A stretch of DNA of 18,369 nucleotides from JBIOJM01 sp044450785 (GCA_044450785.1 JBIOJM010000201.1:1-18369), one strand, 5' to 3'; positions 1 to 8,053 are shown, numbered from the stretch's first letter. The notes: generated by a model not told the origin, from the letters alone. Numbers and translations: made by a program.

Positions 1-257
1 ATCTAGAGCGGTTCCGGCGTCGCCGGCAGATAAGCCTGCTCGATCGGCAAGTCTGGATGCCGACTGTCGAAGATGTGATCGTGACCAAGATTCACTGGGC
101 GCTCCTGGGCCGGCGGTCGAAAGACCGAGATGACGTCCGCGACGTTGTCGCCGTGCAGGGTGACCGGATCGACTGGGACTACGTCCACAAATGGTGCGAG
201 CAGCACGGCACTCGGGCGCTTCTGGACGAGATCCGCCGCTCGATTCCGCCGATCTGA
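1..257 (+). CDS. Nucleotidyltransferase-like protein, C-terminal end (partial)
   Basis: The frame is open from the left edge of the window to a TGA at 255-257, so only the last ~84 codons are present and the true start lies outside. The visible part reads VEDVIVTKIHWALLGRRSKD, then a DDVRD motif and a WDYVHKWCEQHGT stretch. This resembles the C-terminal half of nucleotidyltransferase-superfamily proteins (DUF6036/AbiEii-like), where a 'DVIxxKxxW...RxKDxxDV' segment follows the catalytic strand-loop region. The catalytic GSxxxDxD part would lie upstream and cannot be seen. An internal ATG at 57 would give 66 residues, but the similarity continues upstream of it, so it is unlikely to be the start. 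Family assignment is from recognised sequence style. Some relatives are toxins or antibiotic-modifying enzymes; the role here cannot be told. Confidence 0.6.
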   Translation, partial: LERFRRRRQISLLDRQVWMPTVEDVIVTKIHWALLGRRSKDRDDVRDVVAVQGDRIDWDYVHKWCEQHGTRALLDEIRRSIPPI

Positions 258-408
258 GCCGGCACAAGCCGGACTGGTCGCGCTCCGCTCTTTCGCCGGG
301 AGACGTTCGAAGAAGCCGTCGCGATTTCGGGTATCTTCCGAGTGGCCGCTCAAGCGCCCTGGGGTCCTCATTCGCGACTGGGTTTACCACACCTCATGCC
401 AATGCGGG

Positions 409-437
409 TTGGAGATAGGCCCCATCCCTTGTACAAT
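409..437 (+). promoter_or_regulatory. Possible sigma-70-type promoter for the toxin-antitoxin pair
   Basis: TTGGAG (409-414) is followed after exactly 17 bases by TACAAT (432-437). The -10 box matches the consensus at 5 of 6 positions; the -35 box matches only at its first three. Transcription would start near 444, giving a leader of about 70 bases before the antitoxin ATG at 515. This is a pattern match only. Confidence 0.35.
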
Positions 438-514
438 GAAAGGTTAGAGTCGCAACGAATTGGCGAATCGCGTCGTCTGTCGACGGTTCCACGAAGAAAT
501 CAGCGGGGTGTGAG

Positions 515-730
515 ATGAGTGCAGTCAAAGAGGAAGCGATCCGTTTGATCCAATCCTTACCGGACGACTGCTCGCTCGAAGAGATTCAGTATCATCTCTA
601 TGTAATCCAAAAAGTCGAGCACGGTCTGGCCGCGATCGATGAAGGGCGGATCGTCTCACAGGAGGAAGCGGAGCGGAGGGTTGCCGGATGGGGCAAGTCC
701 ACTGGACAGAGTGCGCTCTCGACGACTTGA
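515..730 (+). CDS. Antitoxin-like protein of a type II toxin-antitoxin pair
   Basis: This is a 71-residue acidic protein. The N-terminal part is helical-looking (KEEAIRLIQSLPDDCSLEEI), followed by a YHLYVIQKVEHGLAAIDEGR stretch and a Glu/Arg-rich tail. The 'LPDD.S.EEI.Y.LYV...E.GL..I..GR' pattern is common in small proteins encoded directly before RelE/ParE toxins, though I cannot name the exact antitoxin family. The ATG at 515 follows GGGGTG with a 5-base gap. The last 43 bases overlap the toxin gene, so translation of the two is probably coupled. Its expected job is to bind and neutralise the toxin and repress the shared promoter. The call rests mainly on gene order and on the convincing toxin partner. 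Confidence 0.7.
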   Translation: MSAVKEEAIRLIQSLPDDCSLEEIQYHLYVIQKVEHGLAAIDEGRIVSQEEAERRVAGWGKSTGQSALSTT

Positions 731-1002
731 GAGACATCGTGAACTTCGTGGCCAAGGACTCGCCTGCTTATGCGGCCAGACTGTCAGCCAAACTGGTCCA
801 AGCCCCGCGCCGCCTTGCACAATTCCCGAGGATCAGACCGGCGATTTCTGAGTTTCAGCAGGATGCGATTCGAGAGCTTTGGGTTCGACCCTATCGGATT
901 ATCTACGTGCTCCGTGGCGAGAACTGCTACGTCGCCGCGATCGTTCACGGAAGTCGGGATCTGTTGAGCTTGCTCCATCCGGATGACCTGCCGGATTCGT
1001 GA
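688..1002 (+). CDS. RelE/ParE-family toxin
   Basis: This is a 104-residue protein of the RelE/ParE superfamily. It begins with the typical VHWTECALDDLRDIVNFV segment (strand then helix, 'W...A..DL..I..y'). It continues with SPAYAARLSAKLV and FPRIRP, then the C-terminal strands RELWVRPYRIIYVLRGENC and VAAIVHGSRDLLSLL. The Arg-rich REL...PYRIIY strand and the H/R-containing 'VHGSRD' are the usual active-surface elements of the family. The ATG at 688 follows CGGAGGG (674-680) with a 7-base gap and lies inside the antitoxin gene in another frame. RelE members cut mRNA on ribosomes and ParE members poison DNA gyrase; the sequence alone does not decide between them. The gene looks intact. Confidence 0.85.
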   Translation: MGQVHWTECALDDLRDIVNFVAKDSPAYAARLSAKLVQAPRRLAQFPRIRPAISEFQQDAIRELWVRPYRIIYVLRGENCYVAAIVHGSRDLLSLLHPDDLPDS

Positions 1003-1128
1003 GCCTCTTGTTCAGCCCTGATCGAAGCTCGAGGGAATCGTTTCAAATGTGCGGGCCGCACGTCAGGGGTCTTGCTCTTCAGGGTGCCGATCGCGACCCC
1101 CCGCAAAATCACCAGAAAGGCTCACGTT

Positions 1129-3066
1129 ATGTGTGGCATCTGCGGCGCGGTCTGGACCGATGCAAGCGGCGCTCTGGCGGCTGAATCCCTCAAGGTGATG
1201 AGGGACCGGCTGGTCCACCGCGGCCCGGATGATGCTGGTGGCTACCGCGACAACCATGCCGCACTGGGGTTCCGGCGGCTGGCAATCATCGATGTGACCG
1301 GGGGCCATCAGCCGCTGTCGAACGAGGACGGTACGATCTGGACGGTTTTCAACGGCGAGATTTACAACTACCCCGCGCTGCGGCGCCGGCTGGAAGCCAA
1401 GGGGCACGTGCTTCGCTCTCACGGCGACACCGAAACTCTGGTCCACCTCTACGAGGATGAGGGGACACGGATGTTTTCGCTCTTGCGCGGCATGTTCGCG
1501 CTGGCGATATGGGATGCACGCCGCCGCACGCTGGTCCTGGCACGCGACCGGCTGGGCCAGAAGCCGCTGGTCTATCGCCACGACGGCAGCCGCCTGGTCT
1601 TTGCCAGCGAGCTGAAGGCGCTGCTGACCTTGCCCGGGAGCATCGTGCCGCGCCAGCTTGATCCGATCGCGCTGGACCACTACCTCAGCTACGGTTACGT
1701 AGCGCATCCAAGGACCATTCTGGCGGGAACGAGCAAGCTCCCGCCAGCTCACTACGCCGTTTGGCACGACGGCGCACTCGCCGTCGAGCGGTACTGGCAT
1801 CCCGACTGGAACCTCCAGCGCAACCGCCCCGTCGAGGAGGACGTCGAGGAACTGCGGGCAACGCTCGGCGACGCCGTTCGCGAGCAGATGATATCTGAAG
1901 TTCCGTTAGGCGCGTTCCTCTCCGGGGGCATCGACTCGACGATCATCGCCGGCTTGATGCAAAAGGTATCGAGCCGGCCGGTGAAGACGTTCGCGATCGG
2001 CTTTCCCGACCCGGCCTACGATGAGACGCGCTACGCCGAGCTGGCGGCGCGGCACCTGGGGACCGAGCACCGGACGTTCATCGTCGAGCCGACGGCGTGG
2101 GAGACTCTGCCCGAGCTGGCCTGGCAGTTCGACGAGCCCTTCGCCGACAGCTCGGCGTTGCCGACGTGGTACGTGTCGCGCGAGACCCGGCGCGACGTCA
2201 CGGTGGCCCTGACCGGCGACGCCGGCGATGAGCTCTTCGGCGGCTACGACCGGTACCGGGCTCTGGCCCTGACCGAGTTGTTTCGGCGTCTGCCTTCCGT
2301 GCCGCGCCGATTGCTCGGCGGGACCATGATTCGCGTCTTGCCCCGCGCTGCCCGATCGAAGACCCGGCTCCGCAGGCTCCAGCGACTCTTCGAGCATATC
2401 AACGAGCCGGCCGAGGTCCGCTACCTGGGCTGGATGACAACCTTCGACGAAGCCGCCCGGATGGCGCTTTATTCCGACTCCCAGCTCGATTTGCTGGCCT
2501 CGACCGCGACGGCCCTACCGGATCAATCCGAGGCCGATCCGGCTTCGGACCTGGCTGCGGCCTTCGCGGCGGCCGGCCGCCGCGATGAGGTCACCCGCGC
2601 GATGGTTGCCGACCTCCTGACCTACCTGCCCGGCGATCTGCTGGTCAAGGTCGACTTGGCCAGCATGGCGCATGGCCTCGAGTGCCGCGGGCCGTTCCTG
2701 GATCACCGGGTCGTCGAGCTGGCTGTGGCGATGCCGCTGGACCGGAAGATCCAGCTCCACTCCGGCCGCTCCAAGGTCGTGCTCAAGCGGGCATTCTCTG
2801 ATTTATTACCACCACCGATCAAGACCCGTCCCAAAATGGGCTTTGGCGTCCCGATCAGCCGGTGGTTTCGAGCGGAGTTGAAGGACGAGGTCCGCGATGT
2901 GCTGCTCGATCCCGTTTGCCTGGATCGGGGGTTGTTCCGCCCCGAGGTCATCGAAAACCTGGTCTACGGGCACATCGACGGCAAACGCGAGCACTCTTAC
3001 CGCCTCTGGGCGTTGCTCATGCTCGAATTGTGGTTTCGAAGACACATCGATGCGACGACGGCCTAG
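1129..3066 (+). CDS. asnB: Asparagine synthase, glutamine-hydrolysing (AsnB type)
   Basis: This 645-residue enzyme makes an amide from a carboxylate using glutamine and ATP. The start is the ATG at 1129 because it yields MCGICG, where Cys2 becomes the N-terminal nucleophile of the class II glutaminase; AGAAAGG lies 8 bases upstream. A TTG at 1072 would add residues that block this Cys. The N-terminal glutaminase domain shows RLVHRGPDD, RLAIID and NGEIYN (residues 75-80). The synthetase domain has the PP-loop SGGIDS at 265-270, then TGDAGDELFGGYDRY and LECRGPFLDHRVVE. The length suits AsnB and its relatives in exopolysaccharide/exosortase clusters, which amidate sugars or peptides instead of aspartate. 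No polysaccharide genes are visible nearby, so plain asparagine synthesis is the default. It converges with the next gene, leaving 21 bases between stops. Confidence 0.95.
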   Translation: MCGICGAVWTDASGALAAESLKVMRDRLVHRGPDDAGGYRDNHAALGFRRLAIIDVTGGHQPLSNEDGTIWTVFNGEIYNYPALRRRLEAKGHVLRSHGDTETLVHLYEDEGTRMFSLLRGMFALAIWDARRRTLVLARDRLGQKPLVYRHDGSRLVFASELKALLTLPGSIVPRQLDPIALDHYLSYGYVAHPRTILAGTSKLPPAHYAVWHDGALAVERYWHPDWNLQRNRPVEEDVEELRATLGDAVREQMISEVPLGAFLSGGIDSTIIAGLMQKVSSRPVKTFAIGFPDPAYDETRYAELAARHLGTEHRTFIVEPTAWETLPELAWQFDEPFADSSALPTWYVSRETRRDVTVALTGDAGDELFGGYDRYRALALTELFRRLPSVPRRLLGGTMIRVLPRAARSKTRLRRLQRLFEHINEPAEVRYLGWMTTFDEAARMALYSDSQLDLLASTATALPDQSEADPASDLAAAFAAAGRRDEVTRAMVADLLTYLPGDLLVKVDLASMAHGLECRGPFLDHRVVELAVAMPLDRKIQLHSGRSKVVLKRAFSDLLPPPIKTRPKMGFGVPISRWFRAELKDEVRDVLLDPVCLDRGLFRPEVIENLVYGHIDGKREHSYRLWALLMLELWFRRHIDATTA

Positions 3067-3087
3067 CCTTTTGGTCGAATCGACTAA

Positions 3088-3702
3088 TCAAGGAATTGGG
3101 TCTGCATCACAGAGGGTGAGGATCGTATTGAGGAACGCTTTGAATTCCGGGCAGGCCTGCGCAGCGACCAACAGGTCTTTGCCTTGAAGGATTCGATGGG
3201 CATCGCGAGGTTTGACATACTTTCGCGGGTGCCCCGCGAGAAACATGTCGCGAATTCTTCGCGAGGGAGGAGAATTGTGATTAACTTGTTCCGGCGACGT
3301 CTTGGGAGCCGCTTTTATATGACCTGCAAGCTCTTGGATTTCGCTCCAGAAGGGTAGCAACCATGCCTCGAATTCATATTGCGCGGCGTGCGGATGGAAC
3401 GCTGGGTTTGGGCCAACCCAATTGCGCATCTTTCCTTTCGCGTCAGCGGCGTCGACAAAATCAGGAGGGTTTGTGCCCGTGTAGACGTCCGTCAGCGCGA
3501 TGACTGCGTTGGCGGGCTCTTTCCTGGAACTGAGCAAGCATTCGACCAATTGCTTCAATTTCAGCTCCTTTGGAATTCGACCATCGCAACGAACCGTGTC
3601 GAGCTTTGGCATTCGGCCTGCCAGACGCGTCTTCAGGAAGGTCCGGAGATGAGGGAGGAAGGCTTGCTCGGTCTTGCCCTCGACGATGAGAGCGATCTTC
3701 AT
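3088..3702 (-). CDS. DUF4276-family TOPRIM-like protein, probable effector of an ATPase-nuclease module
   Basis: This is a 204-residue protein. VEGKTE at residues 7-12 carries the conserved Glu of TOPRIM folds, ALTDVYTG gives an Asp at 72, and AQYEFEAWLL supplies Glu110 and Glu112, the hallmark of DUF4276/RloB-like proteins. In related defence proteins this acidic set binds metal for nucleic-acid cleavage. The start is the ATG at 3702: its ATGA overlaps the TGA of the upstream ATPase gene (3699-3701), and GGGAGG lies 6 bases before it. A start 10 codons further up has no such support. The 4-base overlap implies translational coupling and a fixed stoichiometry with the ATPase. Pairing of an OLD/ABC-type ATPase with a TOPRIM-like partner is known from PARIS, AbiL and RloAB. 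Nuclease activity here is inferred. Confidence 0.8.
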   Translation of the reverse strand: MKIALIVEGKTEQAFLPHLRTFLKTRLAGRMPKLDTVRCDGRIPKELKLKQLVECLLSSRKEPANAVIALTDVYTGTNPPDFVDAADAKGKMRNWVGPNPAFHPHAAQYEFEAWLLPFWSEIQELAGHIKAAPKTSPEQVNHNSPPSRRIRDMFLAGHPRKYVKPRDAHRILQGKDLLVAAQACPEFKAFLNTILTLCDADPIP

Positions 3703-4856
3703 GACCGACCTCCCATGCGGCCGAGACGCCAAACTTCATCGAGTGTGTATTCTTTGAGCCACTCTTCGAGATCGAGCTGATCGGCCCAGTTTGCACGAGT
3801 GGTCCCATCCTCGTTCAAGTCCAATGTGACGACTTCATTCGGCTCCAGGAATCGGATGAGTCGATCGGCATGCGTGGCGACGATCAATTGGGTCCGCGCT
3901 GAAGCCTCACGCATGAGCTCGGCCAAAAGGCTCAGAAGCTCAGGGTGGAGGCTGACCTCGGGCTCATCCAGCAGCGTGATCGCGGTCAATCCAGGACTTT
4001 GAAGCAGTGTCGCCAGCCACAAGAACCGCAAGGTGCCTTCCGACAATTGGTGCATGAAGAAAGGGCGTGTGAAGTTGCTGTCTTTCCAGGTCATCGCGAG
4101 GGTCCCTGCGGCGACAGGGGGGAAATCCAGCCTCACGAAGCCTGGGAAAGCCACTCTCAGTGCGTCCTCGATCGCCTCAAACCGATCGCGGTCGGCTTCT
4201 CGCAGGTTGAACAAACACGAGACCAAGTCTTCGCCATCCTTCCCCGGCAGCGTGGCTAGACGCAACGGCTGGGGCAGACGTACCGGCGCTCGAGGCTCAA
4301 CATTCAATACGTGATAATGAACTGGTGTTCTCAGTCCCTTGCGAAACTCCTCCACTTCAGCGTGCATCCTCGGCACTTGAGCCAACGATGTCTCGCGCGG
4401 ATCGTTATCTCCTGTTAGAGGCACTAGACACATAGCCTGGGCGGTATCGAAATACCTGATCAATCCAAGCCCGGACTTGATGTATGTGAACGGAGGGGGA
4501 TTGGGATCTCGCTGCTGGGTCAGCGTCTCTTCTTCGATCTCGTATGTCACCCCCGTGGGAAACAGTATTAAGTTGTAAATCAGCGGATTGGCCCGTGGCA
4601 TGGTCATCGAGAGCGAGAACGACATGCGCTGGCTTGACGATCGGTCGAGCGATACCAGAGATGCGATCCCTCCAAGCTCGCTGAGCTTGGAAAGAAGTCC
4701 TTTCGCCGCTGATGCCGCCAGGAGCGAAAAGATGTCGAGCAAGGATGTTTTACCGCTCCCGTTGGCCCCGATGAGCACGCATAACGGACGCAATTCGAGG
4801 TCAAGGTCGCGCAGACGCCTGAACCCACGCACGTGAATACGCTCGAATCGGCTCAT
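3699..4856 (-). CDS. AAA/ABC-type ATPase (AAA_21, RecF/OLD-like)
   Basis: This is a 385-residue P-loop ATPase of the SMC/RecF/OLD group. It opens with FERIHVRGFRRLRDLDLEL, the typical first strands. Walker A is GANGSGKT (residues 30-37), the ABC signature is LSEGT (271-275), Walker B is LLDEPE (295-300) and the switch histidine is in ATHAD (327-331). The ~230 residues between Walker A and the signature form the lid/arm insertion and contain no known motif. I chose ATG 4856 because GGGAG lies 8 bases upstream; a GTG at 4871 is the alternative. It is translationally coupled to the DUF4276 gene by ATGA. Such ATPases act as sensors or clamps that control the partner. All catalytic motifs are intact, so it should be active. 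Confidence 0.87.
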   Translation of the reverse strand: MSRFERIHVRGFRRLRDLDLELRPLCVLIGANGSGKTSLLDIFSLLAASAAKGLLSKLSELGGIASLVSLDRSSSQRMSFSLSMTMPRANPLIYNLILFPTGVTYEIEEETLTQQRDPNPPPFTYIKSGLGLIRYFDTAQAMCLVPLTGDNDPRETSLAQVPRMHAEVEEFRKGLRTPVHYHVLNVEPRAPVRLPQPLRLATLPGKDGEDLVSCLFNLREADRDRFEAIEDALRVAFPGFVRLDFPPVAAGTLAMTWKDSNFTRPFFMHQLSEGTLRFLWLATLLQSPGLTAITLLDEPEVSLHPELLSLLAELMREASARTQLIVATHADRLIRFLEPNEVVTLDLNEDGTTRANWADQLDLEEWLKEYTLDEVWRLGRMGGRS

Positions 4857-4894
4857 GTCAGGCGCTCCCACACAAACTGTGATCGACCGGAACG

Positions 4895-6181
4895 TCAGCG
4901 AGTTGTCGGAATCATCTCCCGTACCTTGGTCTGGACATCACGGACCAGAGACATGGTTCGCAGGAAGTTGGACTGGATGAACAGTACGCCGATAAGGTCG
5001 CGGTCCTTGTCGAGCCACGGGGTCGTGCCGAAGAGCCCTGGGTGGGTGATGACCCGGGCCTGACCCTTGTCGTCGAGCCTGTCCAGAAAGAACGCCAGTC
5101 CGTAGTCATTGCCATATGGGCCGGCCATGAGCAGTTCGAGCCTGGCCTGGCGCGTGTGCATCGTCGCCGCGGCCTGCTCGGAAAGGATGCGCCGCCCGCG
5201 GTACGTCCCGCCGTTTGAGTGCATCTGGTAAAACGCGGCGAAGTCGTCGAGGGTCGAGGTCATACCACCGCCCGCCATGATGAACCGGCTTTCACCGTTC
5301 GGGAGCTTCGGGCTGGAATTGAGCCCTTGCAAGCCGAAGGGGGTGTAGCGTGTGCTGTTCATGCCCAAGGGCTCGAGCAGCTCGGCGCCGACCAGCTCCT
5401 CGAACGGCTGCTTGGCCGCCACTTCGGCTACACGTGCCGCCACATTGAAACCCATGGTGCAATAGTGGAACGCCGCCCCAGGCTCGGTCGCCAAGCCACC
5501 TCCGGCCAGGGCGCGCACCGACTCGGCCAGCGATCGGTTTCGACTCGATAAGAAGCGGCCCCCGGGGTTCGCCTTCCCGTTCTCCTTACCCTGGTCGATG
5601 TCTTGACCCTTACCGGCCCCTTGCCGCAATCGTTTGAGGAGTGACTCGGCGAGAAAATCTCCAGGCAGCCCCGACATGTTACAGAGCAAGTGTCGAACAG
5701 TGGGCAACTTCGCCGGGGGTTTTCCCTTGATGGTAATCTCCTTGAACTCCGGCAGGTACTTTTCGATCGGGTCGTCGAGCGCGAGCTTCTTCTGGTCGGC
5801 CAAGATCATGAGGAGCGTCGCGGTGACCGGCTTTGAGCTCGAGGCCATCAGTGCCTTTTGGTCGACCGCGAGGTTTCCGAACGCCTCCTTGAAGATAACC
5901 TCGCCTTTGTGGGCCAAAAGGAGCGAGACGCCCGGAACCGTGCGATCATCGACCGCCTTGCGCAGGATTGCTCGCAACGCGTCGAGACCGGCGTCGGTCA
6001 GGCCATGTGCATGCGGATTACCCGGCCGGAGAATCTGTGGACGGGCAGCAGGAACTGGCGACGACGGAGGCTCGGCCGCGCAGCCTGAATCACCACAAGC
6101 TCCAAAAGCGCCGAGCGCGGCGACCAGGATTCCCAAGACGATGGTCAATCGGCCAGTGATGAAGCGCTGAAGGACAGTCAT
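4895..6181 (-). CDS. Exported serine hydrolase of the beta-lactamase/class C PBP family
   Basis: This is a 428-residue protein with an N-terminal signal segment (RLTIVLGILVAALGAFGA) and a nearby Cys, so it is exported or possibly lipid-anchored; the box FGAC is not a standard lipobox. The beta-lactamase-fold motifs are S114-x-x-K117 (in MASSSKPVTA), HLLCNMSGLPGD and a C-terminal THPGLFGT that replaces KTG. The second motif is unusual: Tyr240-Cys-Thr242 stands where the family normally has Tyr-x-Asn. I chose ATG 6181 because AAAGG lies 6 bases upstream and the signal segment follows directly; the longer frame to 6259 would bury the signal. Substrate is unknown (esterase, peptidase or cell-wall peptide). 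Its stop is 38 bases before the ATPase start, so the three minus-strand genes may be co-transcribed, although relatives are usually unlinked housekeeping hydrolases. Confidence 0.85.
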   Translation of the reverse strand: MTVLQRFITGRLTIVLGILVAALGAFGACGDSGCAAEPPSSPVPAARPQILRPGNPHAHGLTDAGLDALRAILRKAVDDRTVPGVSLLLAHKGEVIFKEAFGNLAVDQKALMASSSKPVTATLLMILADQKKLALDDPIEKYLPEFKEITIKGKPPAKLPTVRHLLCNMSGLPGDFLAESLLKRLRQGAGKGQDIDQGKENGKANPGGRFLSSRNRSLAESVRALAGGGLATEPGAAFHYCTMGFNVAARVAEVAAKQPFEELVGAELLEPLGMNSTRYTPFGLQGLNSSPKLPNGESRFIMAGGGMTSTLDDFAAFYQMHSNGGTYRGRRILSEQAAATMHTRQARLELLMAGPYGNDYGLAFFLDRLDDKGQARVITHPGLFGTTPWLDKDRDLIGVLFIQSNFLRTMSLVRDVQTKVREMIPTTR

Positions 6182-6236
6182 GGTTGCCTTTGGTTCCACG
6201 GCAGAAGAGACTTTGAGATCGGGTCCGCCATGGGTC

Positions 6237-6245
6237 TGGTATAGT
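6237..6245 (+). promoter_or_regulatory. Possible extended -10 promoter for the ECF sigma gene
   Basis: TGG followed by TATAGT (6240-6245) fits an extended -10 element. TTGAGA at 6213-6218 is too far away (21 bases) to act as a normal -35. It lies about 160 bases before the sigma factor ATG in the divergent gap 6182-6402. This is weak evidence, and an autoregulated ECF-type promoter could equally be used. Confidence 0.2.
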
Positions 6246-6402
6246 GTCGGCATCGCCACCGTTCAACCCCAGCGTATGAAAAGAACGCACTGACTCGGGC
6301 GGCTCGCCGACAAAAACAAACCAAGTCGTGTGAGGCGACCCACGCGATCGGGCAGTATTCCGTGAAGAGAGGACTCGGGCCTGGAGACACCAGGGAGCAA
6401 TC

Positions 6403-8028
6403 ATGAAGAAGGAACCGACCGGCGCCGGCCGGCAGCTCGACAGGCTCCTCCGTTTGGGAACGGTCGGTGGTATGACCGATCCGCAACTCCTGGAGCAGTT
6501 TGTAGCGGGGGACGACGAATCTGCTGCGCTCGCGTTCGAGGCCATCGTCGAGCGTCACGGGCCGATGGTCCTCCGGGTCTGCCAGTTGGTGCTCCGGGAT
6601 GCTCATGCGGCCGAGGATGCATTTCAGGCCACGTTCCTGGTGCTGGCACGCAGGGCGCGATCACTCGGATCGCGCGAGCTGTTGTGCAACTGGCTCTACG
6701 GGGTAGCAGCTCGTACGGCACACAAGGCGAGGACTGTCACCGCGCGACGGCGAGCCCGCGACCGCGCAGTGGCGTACCACCGGTCTGTTGCAATCGACGA
6801 ACCATCGCGCGACGGAAGCCGGGAAGACCTCGAGCAGGTATTGCACGAGGAAATCGACCGCTTGCCCCGGCCGTATCGATCGGCGGTTGTGGTCTGCTAC
6901 CTGGAGGGGATGTCCCAAGCGCAAGCCGCCGGTCAGCTCAAACTGGCTGAAAGCACGATCCGGGGCCGGCTCGCCCGGGCGCGGAAGCTGCTGGGTCAAC
7001 GGCTGACGCGCCGGGGCGTCACGCTATCCGCCGGCTTGCTTGCTCTCGGCACCTCGACAAATGCGTCCGCGGTGCGTTTGCCCAACGCGATCGTACAAGC
7101 CACGGCCCGCGCCGCTCTTCTTTTTGTGAAACGAGGCAAAGCGATGCCCGGCGCCGTCTCGGCGACTGCGCAAAGCATCGCCGACGGAGTTCTTTCCACC
7201 ATGTGGTTCAGTCTGCTCAAATCGGTCGCGGTGATGGTCATGGCGGTTGGTCTTCTCGCTGGCGGAGCTTCCTTGCTGGCAAGACCGGCGGTCGAAGCCC
7301 AGCACCAGGATAAACCGTCCCGAGCCGAAGTCGCTCCCGAGATCGCAGTTGCGTCCTTGAAACCTGCCCAGGACACCGGTACAAAAAAGGCGAGACCGGC
7401 GCAACGACCAGGACAGAAAAAGAGTCAGAAACAGCAAGCTGTTACGGTCCACCCGGACCTGGCGAAACTTGCTCCCAGCCCGATTGCGCGGGCGGTCACT
7501 GCGACGAAGGATTGCATGATCCTGGCCTACCTCCCCAACCAGAACCTCGGCCACGTCGACAATTTCGCGTTGGCGAACAACGATGGTGGCGTCCGAGTGT
7601 TGATCGACTGGCCAGAGATCCCTCCGGATGAAGCTTCCGCGGCCGACCGGCGATTCTTGGTCGCGCTCTATTCACGCGAGACTACCTCACACCTGCCCGC
7701 CGGCCCAATCCATGCTTTTGAGATCCTCAATAAGTGGCCCGAGCTGAACTCGTGGAATATGAAGCCAACGTATGACCCGGAACCGGCGGCCACTTACAAG
7801 TTTGAGCCCGGAGAGGGTTGGAAGCTGTTTGACATCACGTCCTTGGTTCGCGCCCAGGCCAAGGCCGGTCGCGAGGGCCACGGCATTCTTCTCCGGTTCC
7901 TGAGCGAGGATTTCTCGGGAGGGCCTAACCCAACCTGGTCGGGCTACGGCTTTGTCAGTCGTGAAGGAGCTGATGAGTGGTCGAACCGTCGTCCCATGCT
8001 CCTGGTCGTGAAGGCTTCCAAGGAATAA
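6403..8028 (+). CDS. ECF-type sigma factor with membrane anchor and extracytoplasmic DNRLRE-like domain
   Basis: This is a 541-residue fusion. Sigma region 2 spans about 46-112 (ERHGPMVLRVCQLVLRD, then HAAEDAFQATFLVLARRA), and region 4 about 145-198 (LPRPYRSAVVVCYLEGMSQ, then AESTIRGRLARARK). A linker leads to a hydrophobic helix at about 268-293, then a Lys/Pro-rich stretch (about 300-350). A C-terminal domain of ~170 residues contains FEILNKWPE, EGWKLFDITSLVRAQ and GHGILLRF, typical of DNRLRE-like beta-sandwich domains. The ATG at 6403 has GGGAG 5 bases upstream; an internal ATG 23 codons later (MTDPQLL) is where many relatives begin. No separate anti-sigma gene is visible. Fused C-terminal domains are well known in planctomycete ECF factors and probably sense a surface signal or hold the factor at the membrane. 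Confidence 0.9.
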   Translation: MKKEPTGAGRQLDRLLRLGTVGGMTDPQLLEQFVAGDDESAALAFEAIVERHGPMVLRVCQLVLRDAHAAEDAFQATFLVLARRARSLGSRELLCNWLYGVAARTAHKARTVTARRRARDRAVAYHRSVAIDEPSRDGSREDLEQVLHEEIDRLPRPYRSAVVVCYLEGMSQAQAAGQLKLAESTIRGRLARARKLLGQRLTRRGVTLSAGLLALGTSTNASAVRLPNAIVQATARAALLFVKRGKAMPGAVSATAQSIADGVLSTMWFSLLKSVAVMVMAVGLLAGGASLLARPAVEAQHQDKPSRAEVAPEIAVASLKPAQDTGTKKARPAQRPGQKKSQKQQAVTVHPDLAKLAPSPIARAVTATKDCMILAYLPNQNLGHVDNFALANNDGGVRVLIDWPEIPPDEASAADRRFLVALYSRETTSHLPAGPIHAFEILNKWPELNSWNMKPTYDPEPAATYKFEPGEGWKLFDITSLVRAQAKAGREGHGILLRFLSEDFSGGPNPTWSGYGFVSREGADEWSNRRPMLLVVKASKE

Positions 8029-8053
8029 GACGGAGGTCACTTGTTCGTGGGAG

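Noticed and set aside
1063..1800. 245-codon frame antisense to asnB
   Set aside because: High-GC shadow of asnB, which has all catalytic motifs on the other strand.
4671..4691. 9-pair inverted repeat inside the ATPase gene
   Set aside because: It lies within well-conserved coding sequence, has no T-run, and encodes an ordinary helix (KLSELGG); probably chance.
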